A stretch of DNA of 57,024 nt from JAPLDP01 sp964628285 (GCA_964628285.1 CAZVNP010000015.1:1-57024), one strand, 5' to 3'. Positions 46,841 through 56,962 are shown, counted from the first letter of the stretch. Program-made: numbers and translations. The notes: generated by a model not told the origin, from the letters alone.

Positions 46841-46890
46841 CCTCACCCCCTGTCCCCCTCTCCTGTGAGGAGAGGGGGAGGGGGGTGAGG
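46841..46890. repeat. G/C-rich palindrome inside the homoserine operon
   Basis: CCTCACCCCC... (46841-46864) pairs with ...GGGGGTGAGG (46868-46890) around GTG. It begins 21 bases after the hom stop and ends 17 bases before the DapA-like ATG. It belongs to the palindrome family at 30544, 52761 and 52916. Its place between same-strand genes may lower or separate expression of the downstream trio. Confidence 0.8.
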
Positions 46891-46907
46891 TCCTAAACCA
46901 TAATACC

Positions 46908-47786
46908 ATGAAAAAAGGAGCTTATACATTACTGATCACCCCTTTCAGGGATGACATGTCACTCGATGAGGAAGGTCTCGCCCGGCTTGTCCAACGCCAG
47001 GCCGAGGCGGGTATTCACGGCATAGCGCCCCTGGGTGTCACCGGCGAGAATCCCCTTATGACCGACGAGGAGGTGAAGAGAGTCCTCAGGATTGTCGTCA
47101 CCCATGCCAAAGGCCGGTGCAAGATTGCACCCGACACATGCGCCATGAGCCTGTGGAAAGCATTGGAACGTGTTAAGGAATACGCCGATCTGGGAGCGGA
47201 TTATATTGTTGTGTTTACACCTTATTTCGTTCTTCCTACAATGGACGGCGTGATCAGGTTTTTTGAGGAGATCGCCGACAGTTCGCCAGTGCCCATCATC
47301 ATGCACACGTCAAAGGGCCGTACCGGCATTGATGTGACGCCCGAGACCATCGCCCGGCTGGCCAAACACCCCAATATCGCCGGGGTAAAATACGGGAGCA
47401 AAGAGATCGATCTGCTGGCGAAAGTCATTTCCCTCACCCGTGATGATGATTTTGAGGTGTTCACGGGTAAGGATACCACGGCCTTTTCCTTTGTCACTGC
47501 CGGGGGTGGCGGCACCTTCACCGTGGCCGGCAATGTGATTCCGGGCATCATGCAAGATCTCGTCGACAAAGCGGTGGCAGGCAGGATCGACGAGGCCAGG
47601 GAGATACACTATACCTATTACAGCCTCTTCGAGGCCTGCCGTTATGAAACCAATCCCATGGGCGCCAAAATGGCCCTGAATCTCATGGGTCTGCCGGCGG
47701 GTCCCGTGCGGTTGCCTCTCACCCCTCTCAGTGATGGAAAGACCAAAATGCTGGCATCCATTCTGAAGGAAAGGAAACTGCTATGA
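46908..47786 (+). CDS. DapA/NAL-fold lyase-like protein lacking the DHDPS catalytic triad
   Basis: The 292 residues align without gaps to E. coli DapA up to the lysine, so numbering is identical. Kept: Thr45 and GE (GVTGEN), Tyr106, Arg138 (GRTGIDV) and the Schiff-base Lys161 (AGVKYGS). Changed: Thr44 is Val, Tyr107 is Phe, Tyr133 is His, and the YNVPS motif reads HTSKG (133-137). Thr44, Tyr107 and Tyr133 are the proton-relay triad of dihydrodipicolinate synthase, so normal DHDPS activity is doubtful, while imine chemistry at Lys161 remains possible. It overlaps the kinase gene by 4 bases, which ties its function to that protein. An automatic call as dapA would probably be wrong. Confidence 0.85.
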   Translation: MKKGAYTLLITPFRDDMSLDEEGLARLVQRQAEAGIHGIAPLGVTGENPLMTDEEVKRVLRIVVTHAKGRCKIAPDTCAMSLWKALERVKEYADLGADYIVVFTPYFVLPTMDGVIRFFEEIADSSPVPIIMHTSKGRTGIDVTPETIARLAKHPNIAGVKYGSKEIDLLAKVISLTRDDDFEVFTGKDTTAFSFVTAGGGGTFTVAGNVIPGIMQDLVDKAVAGRIDEAREIHYTYYSLFEACRYETNPMGAKMALNLMGLPAGPVRLPLTPLSDGKTKMLASILKERKLL

Positions 47787-48706
47787 AGAAGATCAGGATC
47801 ACGGCGCCGGCCACCAGCGCCAACGTCGGCCCGGGTTATGACATCTTTGCCATGGCCTTGAGGGACCCTCATGATGAGGTCGTCATCACCTTGAATGATT
47901 CGGGCAAGGTGTCACTAACCATCACCGGCGACACACAGCACATCCCCGTTTCACCACCTGATAACACCGCCGGCCTGGCCGTTCTCGAGCTGGTGGAGAG
48001 AATGAACCTGAAAAACGGTATTCATATTCATCTGGTCAAGAGCATGACATCGGGCGGTGGCCTGGGTACGACCGGTGCCGCGGCGGCTGCAAGCATCTTT
48101 GGATTGAACCGGTTGCTCGGCCTCAACCTCGGCACCAATGAGATGGTCGACATCGCCCGCATGGGAGAAGTGGCTTCCGGCGGCTCACCCCATGCCGACA
48201 ATGTCGCCGCCGCCATCCTCGGCGGTTTCATTCTGGTGAAAAGTTACAATCCCATCGATGTCCTGAAACTTGATATCCCCGAGTTTCCTGTCGTCCTGGC
48301 AGTCATAAAAAAAAGCCAGCGCACAACACGCGGTTTTATCACCTATGAGATAGGCCAGGAGAAGCTGAAAGAACAGATGGCACGGTGCTCACGCGTCATC
48401 CATGCCCTTCATACGCGTGATATAGAAGAGTTCGGCCGCGCCATCAGCGTGGATTATATCGCTGAGCCGGTGCGCAGCGCGGCTATCCCGGGATATGCCC
48501 AGATCAAGGAAAAGACACTCGCCGCCGGCGCCTTCGGATTTAACGTCAGCGGCGGCGGCTCATCCGTATTCGCCGTATGCCCGGAAGAAAAAGTGAATGA
48601 GATAGCATACCTGTTTGAAGAGGCTTTCCACGATAACCCTCACTTCGTTAAGGTCATCACCACATGCACCAGCAACGAAGGGGTGAGGATCGCAGGGGAA
48701 AAATAA
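47783..48706 (+). CDS. Homoserine kinase-like GHMP kinase
   Basis: The 307 residues follow ThrB closely in layout: opening APATSANVGPGYD (motif 1, with Asn14 and Asp20), Glu129 and His137 in GEVASGGSPHADNVAAAILGG, and the motif-3 region NVSGGGSSVFAV. The phosphate loop reads GGGLGTTGAAAAAS (91-104) where ThrB normally has GLGSSAAS, and motif 3 has GGGS where GAGP is usual. Substrate-binding Glu/His/Asp are kept, so homoserine phosphorylation is the best guess. The altered loops mark a separate subfamily. The start overlaps the DapA-like stop (ATGA), and the SDR ATG is 2 bases beyond its stop. No threonine synthase gene is in the window. Confidence 0.82.
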   Translation: MKKIRITAPATSANVGPGYDIFAMALRDPHDEVVITLNDSGKVSLTITGDTQHIPVSPPDNTAGLAVLELVERMNLKNGIHIHLVKSMTSGGGLGTTGAAAAASIFGLNRLLGLNLGTNEMVDIARMGEVASGGSPHADNVAAAILGGFILVKSYNPIDVLKLDIPEFPVVLAVIKKSQRTTRGFITYEIGQEKLKEQMARCSRVIHALHTRDIEEFGRAISVDYIAEPVRSAAIPGYAQIKEKTLAAGAFGFNVSGGGSSVFAVCPEEKVNEIAYLFEEAFHDNPHFVKVITTCTSNEGVRIAGEK

Positions 48707-48707
48707 G

Positions 48708-49478
48708 ATGGTTATGCAAATCAATTTAACAGGCAAAGTTGCCTTAGTCACAGGGGCTTCGGGGGGCATCGGTCGGGCTACGGCACTGCTGATGGCAGGG
48801 GCCGGCGCAAGGGTTGTTGTCCATTATCATAAGAACAATGAGGCGGCCGAACGTGTCTGTGCCTCCCTGCCCGGTGATGACCATATGATCGTTCAGGGTG
48901 ACCTGTCACATCCCGGTTCATTAAAGAAACTCGTTACAACTGTCGTTTCCGGGATGGGGGGTATTGACATTCTGGTTAATAACGCGGGGATTTTCGAGGA
49001 GAAGCTGATGATAGCCTTTGACTTTGATACCTTTTGTGAGTTCTGGGATCAGACCATCCAAACCGACCTGACGGGTGTTGCCCAGCTTTCTTTTCTGGTT
49101 GCAAAACACATGATCAACCGTGGGGGAGGTAAAATCATTAATGTTTCATCGAGGGGGGCTTTCCGTGGTGAGCCTGATGCCTGGCCTTACGGTGCCGCCA
49201 AAGCCGGCATGAACGCCCTGGGACAGTCGATGGCGTTGGCGCTGGCACCTCACCGTATCTATGTTTATACCGTCGCGCCGGGATGGGTTGATACAGGAAT
49301 GGCCTCCTATGGCATGAATACCAAACTGAGAGACGATATCATCAACCAGAGTCCCATGAAACGGATCGCCAAACCGGAGGAGATAGCACGTACCATTGTT
49401 TTCCTGGCATCGGAGGGAACGGAATACATGACCGGATGCATTATCGATATCAATGGAGCGTCTTATTTGCGCACATAA
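48708..49478 (+). CDS. Short-chain dehydrogenase/reductase, FabG-like
   Basis: The 256 residues have TGASGGIG (15-22), NNAG (91-94), catalytic Ser148, Tyr161 and Lys165 (SSRGAFRGEPDAWPYGAAK), PGWVDT and a C-terminal FLASEGTEYMTGCIIDINGA. All are intact classical SDR elements, so an active NAD(P)H oxidoreductase is expected. Its ATG is one base past the kinase stop, placing it in the coupled trio with the DapA-like lyase and the kinase. FabG-type fatty-acid synthesis is possible but no other fab gene is near. Reduction of a keto or aldehyde product of the lyase is the contextual guess. Confidence 0.9.
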   Translation: MVMQINLTGKVALVTGASGGIGRATALLMAGAGARVVVHYHKNNEAAERVCASLPGDDHMIVQGDLSHPGSLKKLVTTVVSGMGGIDILVNNAGIFEEKLMIAFDFDTFCEFWDQTIQTDLTGVAQLSFLVAKHMINRGGGKIINVSSRGAFRGEPDAWPYGAAKAGMNALGQSMALALAPHRIYVYTVAPGWVDTGMASYGMNTKLRDDIINQSPMKRIAKPEEIARTIVFLASEGTEYMTGCIIDINGASYLRT

Positions 49479-49526
49479 GGGATAAGGTCTGCAGGTTCAC
49501 AGGTCGGCGGATTTTCAGATCATTAG

Positions 49527-49671
49527 TCGTCAGTCGNNNNNNNNNNNNNNNNNNNNNNNNNNNNNNNNNNNNNNNNNNNNNNNNNNNNNNNNNNNNNNNN
49601 NNNNNNNNNNNNNNNNNNNNNNNNNNNNNNNNNNNNAGTCGTCAGTCGGCTATCGTTCAATCGCGCAATCA
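49527..49671. repeat. 7-8 bp period TCG array around the first gap
   Basis: TCG recurs at 49527 and 49534 before the gap and at 49639, 49646, 49653 and 49661 after it, in units such as AGTCGTC and TATCGTT. The 12-mer AGTCGTCAGTCG is present on both sides of the N run, so the gap lies within or was caused by this array. Confidence 0.7.
49537..49636. other. Assembly gap (100 N)
   Basis: Exactly 100 N, a standard scaffolding filler, so the true length is unknown. It separates the SDR gene from gcvP. Reading frames crossing it are artefacts. Confidence 0.98.
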
Positions 49672-49702
49672 TTCCTCCTCACCCCCTCCCTCTCCCTCAT
49701 GC

Positions 49703-49737
49703 AGCTCGCAGCTCATAGCTCGCAGCTTGTAGCTGAC
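49703..49737. repeat. Heptanucleotide AGCTNNN array
   Basis: AGCT recurs at 49703, 49710, 49717, 49724 and 49731, exactly 7 apart, with the other three bases varying (CGC, CAT, CGC, TGT, GAC). The array ends on the first base of the gcvP stop codon. The half-repeat CTCACCCCCTCCCTCTCCCT just before it (49678-49697) resembles one arm of the G/C-rich palindromes. Confidence 0.8.
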
Positions 49738-52592
49738 TACATACACCTGCTTACCAGATTCCTGTCGCCATAGGCATCGTCGATGCGTGTCACGGGCGGC
49801 CAGAACTTGGCCTCCATTGACATAGGGAAGGCGGCTTTTTGCCTTGAATAAGGATGACGCCATTCATCGGCCGTCACCATCGCCTGTGTGTGGGGGGCAT
49901 TTTTCAGGACGTTATCGTCTCTGTCGGCACTGCCGTCAATGATCTCCTGTATTTCCCTACGGATCGCTATCATAGCCTCTATAAAGCGGTCGAGCTCTGC
50001 CAGGGGCTCGCTCTCCGTAGGCTCCACCATCAGGGTGCCGTGGACGGGGAAAGCCACCGTGGGTGCATGGAGTCCATAATCCATCAGGCGCTTGGCGATG
50101 GCTATCACATCCACACCGGCGGTCCTGCTGAACTCATTGCAGTCGAGGATCATCTCATGAGCACAGAACCCGTTTTTACCGGTATACAGGATATTATAAT
50201 GATCTTTGAGACGTGCCATGAGGTAGTTGGCATTTAACAATGCGTATTGTGTGGCCTCGAGCAGTCCTTCGGTACCGAGTAATTTGACATAACCATACGA
50301 AATCGGGAGGATGAAGGCGCTGCCATAAGGTGCCGAAGCCACAGCCGTGATGCCTTTTTTACCTCCCGTGGTAATGACGGGATGCGACGGCAGGAAATCG
50401 ACGAGGTGGGCGGCAACGCCGATAGGCCCTGCGCCGGGGCCGCCGCCGCCGTGGGGGATGGCAAAGGTCTTATGAAGGTTCATGTGGCACACATCGGCGC
50501 CAATGACGGCGGGATTCGTTAAACCGACCTGAGCATTCATGTTGGCGCCGTCCATATACACCTGTCCCCCGTTGTCATGGATGATCCTGATGATCTCCTG
50601 TATCTCTTCTTCAAACACGCCATGAGTGGAGGGGTAGGTGACCATCAGGGCTGCCAGGCGGTCTTTGTACTTCATGGCTTTCTCCCTCAGGTCGCCGGTG
50701 TCGATATTACCATTCACATCGCACTGCACCACCACGATCTCCATGCCGGCCATGTGGGCGCTGGCCGGGTTAGTGCCATGAGCCGAAGAGGGGATAAGGC
50801 ACACGTCACGATGACTCTCACCACGGCTTCGGTGATAAGCCCTGATGACCAGCAGACCGGTATATTCCCCTGCGGCACCGGAGTTGGGCTGGAAGGAGAT
50901 GGCTTTAAAACCGGTGATCTCACAGAAAATCTTCTCCATCTCACGGATGATGAAATGATAGCCTGCGGCTTGCTCTTCCGGTACGAAGGGATGGATAGAA
51001 CCAAATTCAGGCCAGCTCAGGTAAAAAAGCTCGGCGGCAGCGCTGAGCTTCATCGTACAGGAGCCCAACGGGATCATCGTGCGGTTCAGCGCCAGGTCCA
51101 TGTTTTCCAGCTTTTTCAGGTAACGCATCATATCCGTCTCGGAATGGTATGAGTGGAAAACGGGATGGGTAAGATAGGTGCTGCCGCGCTCCAGCTCTGC
51201 CGGGATGGTTTTTATCCCGGCACATTCTTCCGGATCGTAGATAAAGGCTGTGAATGGAATGTGGCGGGCCCGGGCAAAAACATTGAGGATACGGTTGATG
51301 TCGGCCAGGGAAGTGGTCTCATCCACGCTGATGCCGATGTGCCGGTTATCGATGTAACGGAAGTTCATCTCGTCTTCCAGGGCAAGTTGTCTGATATCTT
51401 CCACGCGGGCATCATCCGGGAGCATGATCTGAACGGTATCGGAAAAATGACGGTTGAGCTGATCATATCCGTATTTTTTTATCTCCGACGACAGAACGCC
51501 TGCCAGAATGTTGATGTTTCTTGCTATGTCATATAATCCCTGCGGTCCGTGGTACACGGCATACATGCCGGCCATGGAGGCGAGGAGGGCCTGTGCCGTG
51601 CATATGTTCGACGTGGCGCGCTCGCGTTTAATGTGCTGCTCGCGCGTCTGCAAGGCCATGCGCAATGCCCTGTTGCCCTGAGCATCAATTGACACGCCGA
51701 TGATGCGGCCGGGCATGAACCGCTTGTGATCTTCTTTTGCCGCCAGGAAGCCCGCATGGGGTCCTCCGTAGCCCATGGGTACACCGAAGCGTTGTGCCGA
51801 ACCCACCACCACATCGGCACCCCATTCGCCAGGCGGTTTCAGCATGGTGAGACTCAACAGGTCGACAGCGGCGATGACCAATCCGCCGGAACGGTGCATA
51901 CGGGCGGTGAAATCACCGTAATTGTGGATCATCCCACGTTCATCAGGGTATTGGACAAGAGCACCGAAAAACATATCGTCAGGTGAAAAGTGACGGTGGT
52001 CGCCGACGACCAGCTCAATGCCCAGGGGCTCGGAACGGGTCCTGAGCAGGTCAAGGGTCTGAGGAAAAAGGTTGCCGGAGACGAAAAAACGGTTGGCATC
52101 TCGCCTGACCGCCTCCCTTGTGCGGGCATTATAAGCCATGATCATTGCCTCGGCAGCCGCCGTGCCCTCATCCAGCAGGGAACAGTTGGAGACGGGCATC
52201 GCTGTGAGGTCGGAGATGACGGTCTGAAAGACGAGCAGGGCCTCCAGCCGTCCCTGCGAGATCTCGGCCTGGTAAGGCGTATAGGAGGTATACCACCCTG
52301 GGTTCTCAAGGATGTTGCGTTGGATCACCCCGGGGGTGATGGTGTCGTAATAACCCATGCCGATGAACGACTTGTAAATATTATTCCGTGAGCCTATCTC
52401 CCTGAGATGACTCAAATACTGGTATTCATTCATTCCCTTCGGCAGCTGAAGGGCACCCGGCAGACGAATGGCTTCGGGTACCGCCTTTTCAATCAGATCA
52501 TCCATGGAAGTGACGCCGATGACCTTCAGCATCTTTTCCGCTTCTTCCGGTCGCGGGCCGTTATGACGCTTTATAAAATTGTTGGTGAGCAT
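49737..52592 (-). CDS. gcvP: Glycine dehydrogenase (decarboxylating), P-protein of glycine cleavage
   Basis: The 951-residue protein is the single-chain form (both halves fused). The N-half has the TPYQAEISQGRLEALLVFQT segment and the C-half has the PLP lysine in MNLHKTFAIPHGGGGPG, with SAHGTNPASAHMAG and YPSTHGVFEEEI. It decarboxylates glycine and passes aminomethyl to the lipoyl H-protein. gcvT and gcvH are not in the window; lpdA is 6 kb away. The promoter and a dyad sit just upstream. Confidence 0.97.
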   Translation of the reverse strand: MLTNNFIKRHNGPRPEEAEKMLKVIGVTSMDDLIEKAVPEAIRLPGALQLPKGMNEYQYLSHLREIGSRNNIYKSFIGMGYYDTITPGVIQRNILENPGWYTSYTPYQAEISQGRLEALLVFQTVISDLTAMPVSNCSLLDEGTAAAEAMIMAYNARTREAVRRDANRFFVSGNLFPQTLDLLRTRSEPLGIELVVGDHRHFSPDDMFFGALVQYPDERGMIHNYGDFTARMHRSGGLVIAAVDLLSLTMLKPPGEWGADVVVGSAQRFGVPMGYGGPHAGFLAAKEDHKRFMPGRIIGVSIDAQGNRALRMALQTREQHIKRERATSNICTAQALLASMAGMYAVYHGPQGLYDIARNINILAGVLSSEIKKYGYDQLNRHFSDTVQIMLPDDARVEDIRQLALEDEMNFRYIDNRHIGISVDETTSLADINRILNVFARARHIPFTAFIYDPEECAGIKTIPAELERGSTYLTHPVFHSYHSETDMMRYLKKLENMDLALNRTMIPLGSCTMKLSAAAELFYLSWPEFGSIHPFVPEEQAAGYHFIIREMEKIFCEITGFKAISFQPNSGAAGEYTGLLVIRAYHRSRGESHRDVCLIPSSAHGTNPASAHMAGMEIVVVQCDVNGNIDTGDLREKAMKYKDRLAALMVTYPSTHGVFEEEIQEIIRIIHDNGGQVYMDGANMNAQVGLTNPAVIGADVCHMNLHKTFAIPHGGGGPGAGPIGVAAHLVDFLPSHPVITTGGKKGITAVASAPYGSAFILPISYGYVKLLGTEGLLEATQYALLNANYLMARLKDHYNILYTGKNGFCAHEMILDCNEFSRTAGVDVIAIAKRLMDYGLHAPTVAFPVHGTLMVEPTESEPLAELDRFIEAMIAIRREIQEIIDGSADRDDNVLKNAPHTQAMVTADEWRHPYSRQKAAFPMSMEAKFWPPVTRIDDAYGDRNLVSRCM

Positions 52593-52613
52593 TGTTGGTA
52601 GATTAAAAATGAT

Positions 52614-52631
52614 TTGTTATTGGAATAACAA
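52614..52631. promoter_or_regulatory. Operator-like perfect dyad at the gcvP transcription start
   Basis: TTGTTATT (52614-52621), GG, AATAACAA (52624-52631) is a perfect 18-bp palindrome. It lies just past the -7 box, about where transcription of gcvP would begin, a usual place for a repressor. A short AT-rich hairpin in the leader is the alternative. Confidence 0.5.
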
Positions 52632-52633
52632 TA

Positions 52634-52666
52634 CAAAAATAGAATTTTGTTCAGAAAGGAAGCAAA
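52634..52666 (-). promoter_or_regulatory. Bacteroidota promoter of gcvP
   Basis: On the minus strand TTTG (52663-52666), a 21-base spacer and TATTTTTG (52634-52641) match the consensus exactly. Predicted leader is about 35 bases. Confidence 0.6.
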
Positions 52667-52760
52667 ATTATGAAAAATCGCATTTGAAGATATTTGTTCT
52701 CTTATTGGAAAGAAGAAAATTGAAAAAGAAGGGTCACAAATGATCCTTCTTTTGGATAAA

Positions 52761-52815
52761 AACTCACCCCCCGTTCCCCCCTCTCTTTTTAAAGAGAGGG
52801 GCCCAGGGGGTGAGT
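52761..52815. repeat. G/C-rich palindrome, left copy at the second gap
   Basis: The 55 bases from AACTCACCCC to GGGGGTGAGT form an imperfect palindrome with AAAGAGAGGGG pairing to CCCTCTCTTT. It is identical base for base to 52916-52970 on the other side of the N run. Confidence 0.85.
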
Positions 52816-52915
52816 NNNNNNNNNNNNNNNNNNNNNNNNNNNNNNNNNNNNNNNNNNNNNNNNNNNNNNNNNNNNNNNNNNNNNNNNNNNNNNNNNNNNN
52901 NNNNNNNNNNNNNNN
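52816..52915. other. Assembly gap (100 N) between identical 55-mers
   Basis: Exactly 100 N lie between two identical 55-base ends. A 55-base overlap is what a k=55 de Bruijn assembly leaves between neighbouring contigs, so the two copies may be one and the gap may be zero or negative in length. Confidence 0.9.
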
Positions 52916-52970
52916 AACTCACCCCCCGTTCCCCCCTCTCTTTTTAAAGAGAGGGGCCCAGGGGGTGAGT
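52916..52970. terminator. G/C-rich palindrome after hppA (right copy)
   Basis: Same 55-base palindrome as 52761-52815. It ends on the base before the hppA stop codon (52971-52973) and probably forms the 3' end of that transcript. No T-run follows. Confidence 0.6.
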
Positions 52971-55382
<2,412 letters not shown>

Positions 55383-55419
55383 GCGTATATTAGTTTAAAA
55401 AATTAGTCTTTGAGGCCGA

Positions 55420-55450
55420 CAAATGTAAAAAAGTCCCGTTAATTTCCAAA
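55420..55450 (-). promoter_or_regulatory. Bacteroidota promoter of hppA
   Basis: On the minus strand TTTG (55447-55450), a 19-base spacer and TACATTTG (55420-55427) match the consensus exactly. The leader to the ATG at 55382 would be about 30 bases. Confidence 0.65.
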
Positions 55451-55455
55451 CGGGA
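55434..55455. promoter_or_regulatory. Operator-like dyad over the hppA -33 box
   Basis: TCCCGTT (55434-55440) and AACGGGA (55449-55455) are perfect inverted 7-mers 8 bases apart, and the right arm overlaps the -33 TTTG. A dimeric regulator bound here would block RNA polymerase. Confidence 0.45.
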
Positions 55456-55474
55456 ATCAGATGTTTAATATCTC

Positions 55475-55498
55475 TCGCAAATCGTCATTCGCTCCTCG
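55475..55498. repeat. Heptanucleotide TCG array
   Basis: TCG recurs at 55475, 55482, 55489 and 55496, exactly 7 apart (units such as TCGCAAA and TCGTCAT). The array is nearly the reverse complement of the one at 56966-56989. Confidence 0.75.
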
Positions 55499-55762
55499 CT
55501 TTTCCTATTGTGCCCTATATGCCTGTTGTGGTGAAAAAGGTTTACCACATAGACACAGTAGGTCACAATAGGTTTCTGGTTCTCAGCTTGTTAAAAACTA
55601 TTTTCAGTTTATTGAAAAAATTTTCACTTTCCATCCCGACCTTTTAAATGCAAATTAAACAGTCGCTTTTTCTGATTTTTTTCATAATTTGCAATGAAAT
55701 CCCAAATTAATTTGAGCGATACAATTTGGCATGTAAGATTAAATTTAATGCTTATTTAAAGT

Positions 55763-56863
55763 ATGTCAACAAATATAAAAACGTGCATTAAATGCCTCAT
55801 GAATGAGAAGATAGACGGTGTTCGAATCGGCGAAGATGGTATTTGCAATTATTGCAATGATTATGTCAAGTTTACTCCTTATGGCGAAAATAGACTCCTG
55901 AGAATATTTGAACATGCACAAAAAAAGAAAAGGGTATATGATGCCCTTGTCCCGATTAGCGGAGGTAAAGACAGTACATACGTTTTATATCTGGCCGTCA
56001 AAAAGTATAAACTAAATGTACTAACCTACACTTTTGACAATGGATTTATGAGTGACCTTGCAAAAGCGAATATTGAAAGATCCGTTAAAAAATGTTGTGT
56101 CGATCATATTTGGGTTAAGCATGATGCAAAATTGATTAAAGAGCTTTATCGTACCACTCTTGTATATTCAGGCGAAATATGTGGTATTTGTGGGATAGGG
56201 ATCGAAAGGAGCATGTTGAAAATTTCTGAAGCATGGCGAATCCCGATAATTATATTGGGCCATTCCCCGACAGAAACCAATTCATCCACCTCTGAGAATA
56301 TTTATGATCAGGTCCGAATTAAAGCCATCCTGCATAAGAATAGGGATATCAGTAAAAAAATGATAAACCGTTTCCTGATCTACCCAAAACAAAATTTTAT
56401 AACATGTTTTTTATTTACAAAACTTGGACGTTATGGTAAAAAAGTAAATATCCTTTATTACCTTGATAATCCTTCTGATAGGGAAATAGGAAATATATTA
56501 AAGAAAGAAATGGATTGGATGGAATCAGATCAGTCGGAATATACAAGACATTTTGATTGTTTGGCGGAACCTTTCACTAATTACATACGAGAAAAGCGTT
56601 TCGGCTATTCAAGACGTTTGCCGCAATTGAGCAACATGATCCGGAATAAGGAAATAATACGTGAAGAAGCAATGAAAATCGTTATTGATGACAATAAGAA
56701 TCCTTTGCCGGCAAATTATGAGTTCGTTATGTCATCATTAAACCTGGACGAAAGCGATGTCGATGAAATTGTGAAAATTCCTGTCGGTATATTTAGTGGT
56801 AATCGATCACCGGCTAATAGGATGTTTGCTATAATAAGAAGGCTGGTGAAAAAACATGTCTGA
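55763..56863 (+). CDS. N-acetyl-sugar amidotransferase (WbpG/PseA-type ATP-pyrophosphatase)
   Basis: The 366 residues open with two CxxC pairs (Cys8/Cys11 and Cys28/Cys31, a zinc site) followed by the PP-loop SGGKDS (66-71) and CGICGIG. This is the arrangement of the amidotransferases that turn a sugar N-acetyl or carboxyl group into an amidine or amide during surface-glycan synthesis, usually with HisH/HisF-like partners that supply ammonia. The C-terminal RKRFGYSRRLPQLSNMIRN-type region fits the family (here EKRFGYSRRLPQ). Base composition is clearly more AT-rich than the rest of the window, typical of horizontally exchanged polysaccharide loci. The partners, if present, are beyond the right edge. 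Confidence 0.85.
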   Translation: MSTNIKTCIKCLMNEKIDGVRIGEDGICNYCNDYVKFTPYGENRLLRIFEHAQKKKRVYDALVPISGGKDSTYVLYLAVKKYKLNVLTYTFDNGFMSDLAKANIERSVKKCCVDHIWVKHDAKLIKELYRTTLVYSGEICGICGIGIERSMLKISEAWRIPIIILGHSPTETNSSTSENIYDQVRIKAILHKNRDISKKMINRFLIYPKQNFITCFLFTKLGRYGKKVNILYYLDNPSDREIGNILKKEMDWMESDQSEYTRHFDCLAEPFTNYIREKRFGYSRRLPQLSNMIRNKEIIREEAMKIVIDDNKNPLPANYEFVMSSLNLDESDVDEIVKIPVGIFSGNRSPANRMFAIIRRLVKKHV

Positions 56864-56962
56864 TACTTTTCTACACAACGGTTAGCAGGCATTTATGACA
56901 CTTATGCAGAACGGTAATAATGAATAAAACTTGTTATTCTTACCGGTGTGATCAAAAGCCAA

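Larger units (their letters stand above)
55383..55762. other. Divergent intergenic region, 380 bp
   Basis: It contains the hppA promoter and dyad (55420-55455), a heptad array (55475-55498) and, from about 55590, a very AT-rich stretch before the sugar amidotransferase. Near matches to the -7 box (TACAATTTG near 55728) have one extra base. No JUMPstart-type sequence or RNA gene was recognised. Confidence 0.5.

Noticed and set aside
46908..47786. Plain annotation as dapA for lysine synthesis
   Set aside because: Fold and lysine agree, but Thr44, Tyr107 and Tyr133 are all replaced, so the standard activity cannot be assumed.
49436..49732. Open frame crossing the first N gap
   Set aside because: It starts inside the SDR gene in another frame and reads through filler bases and tandem repeats.
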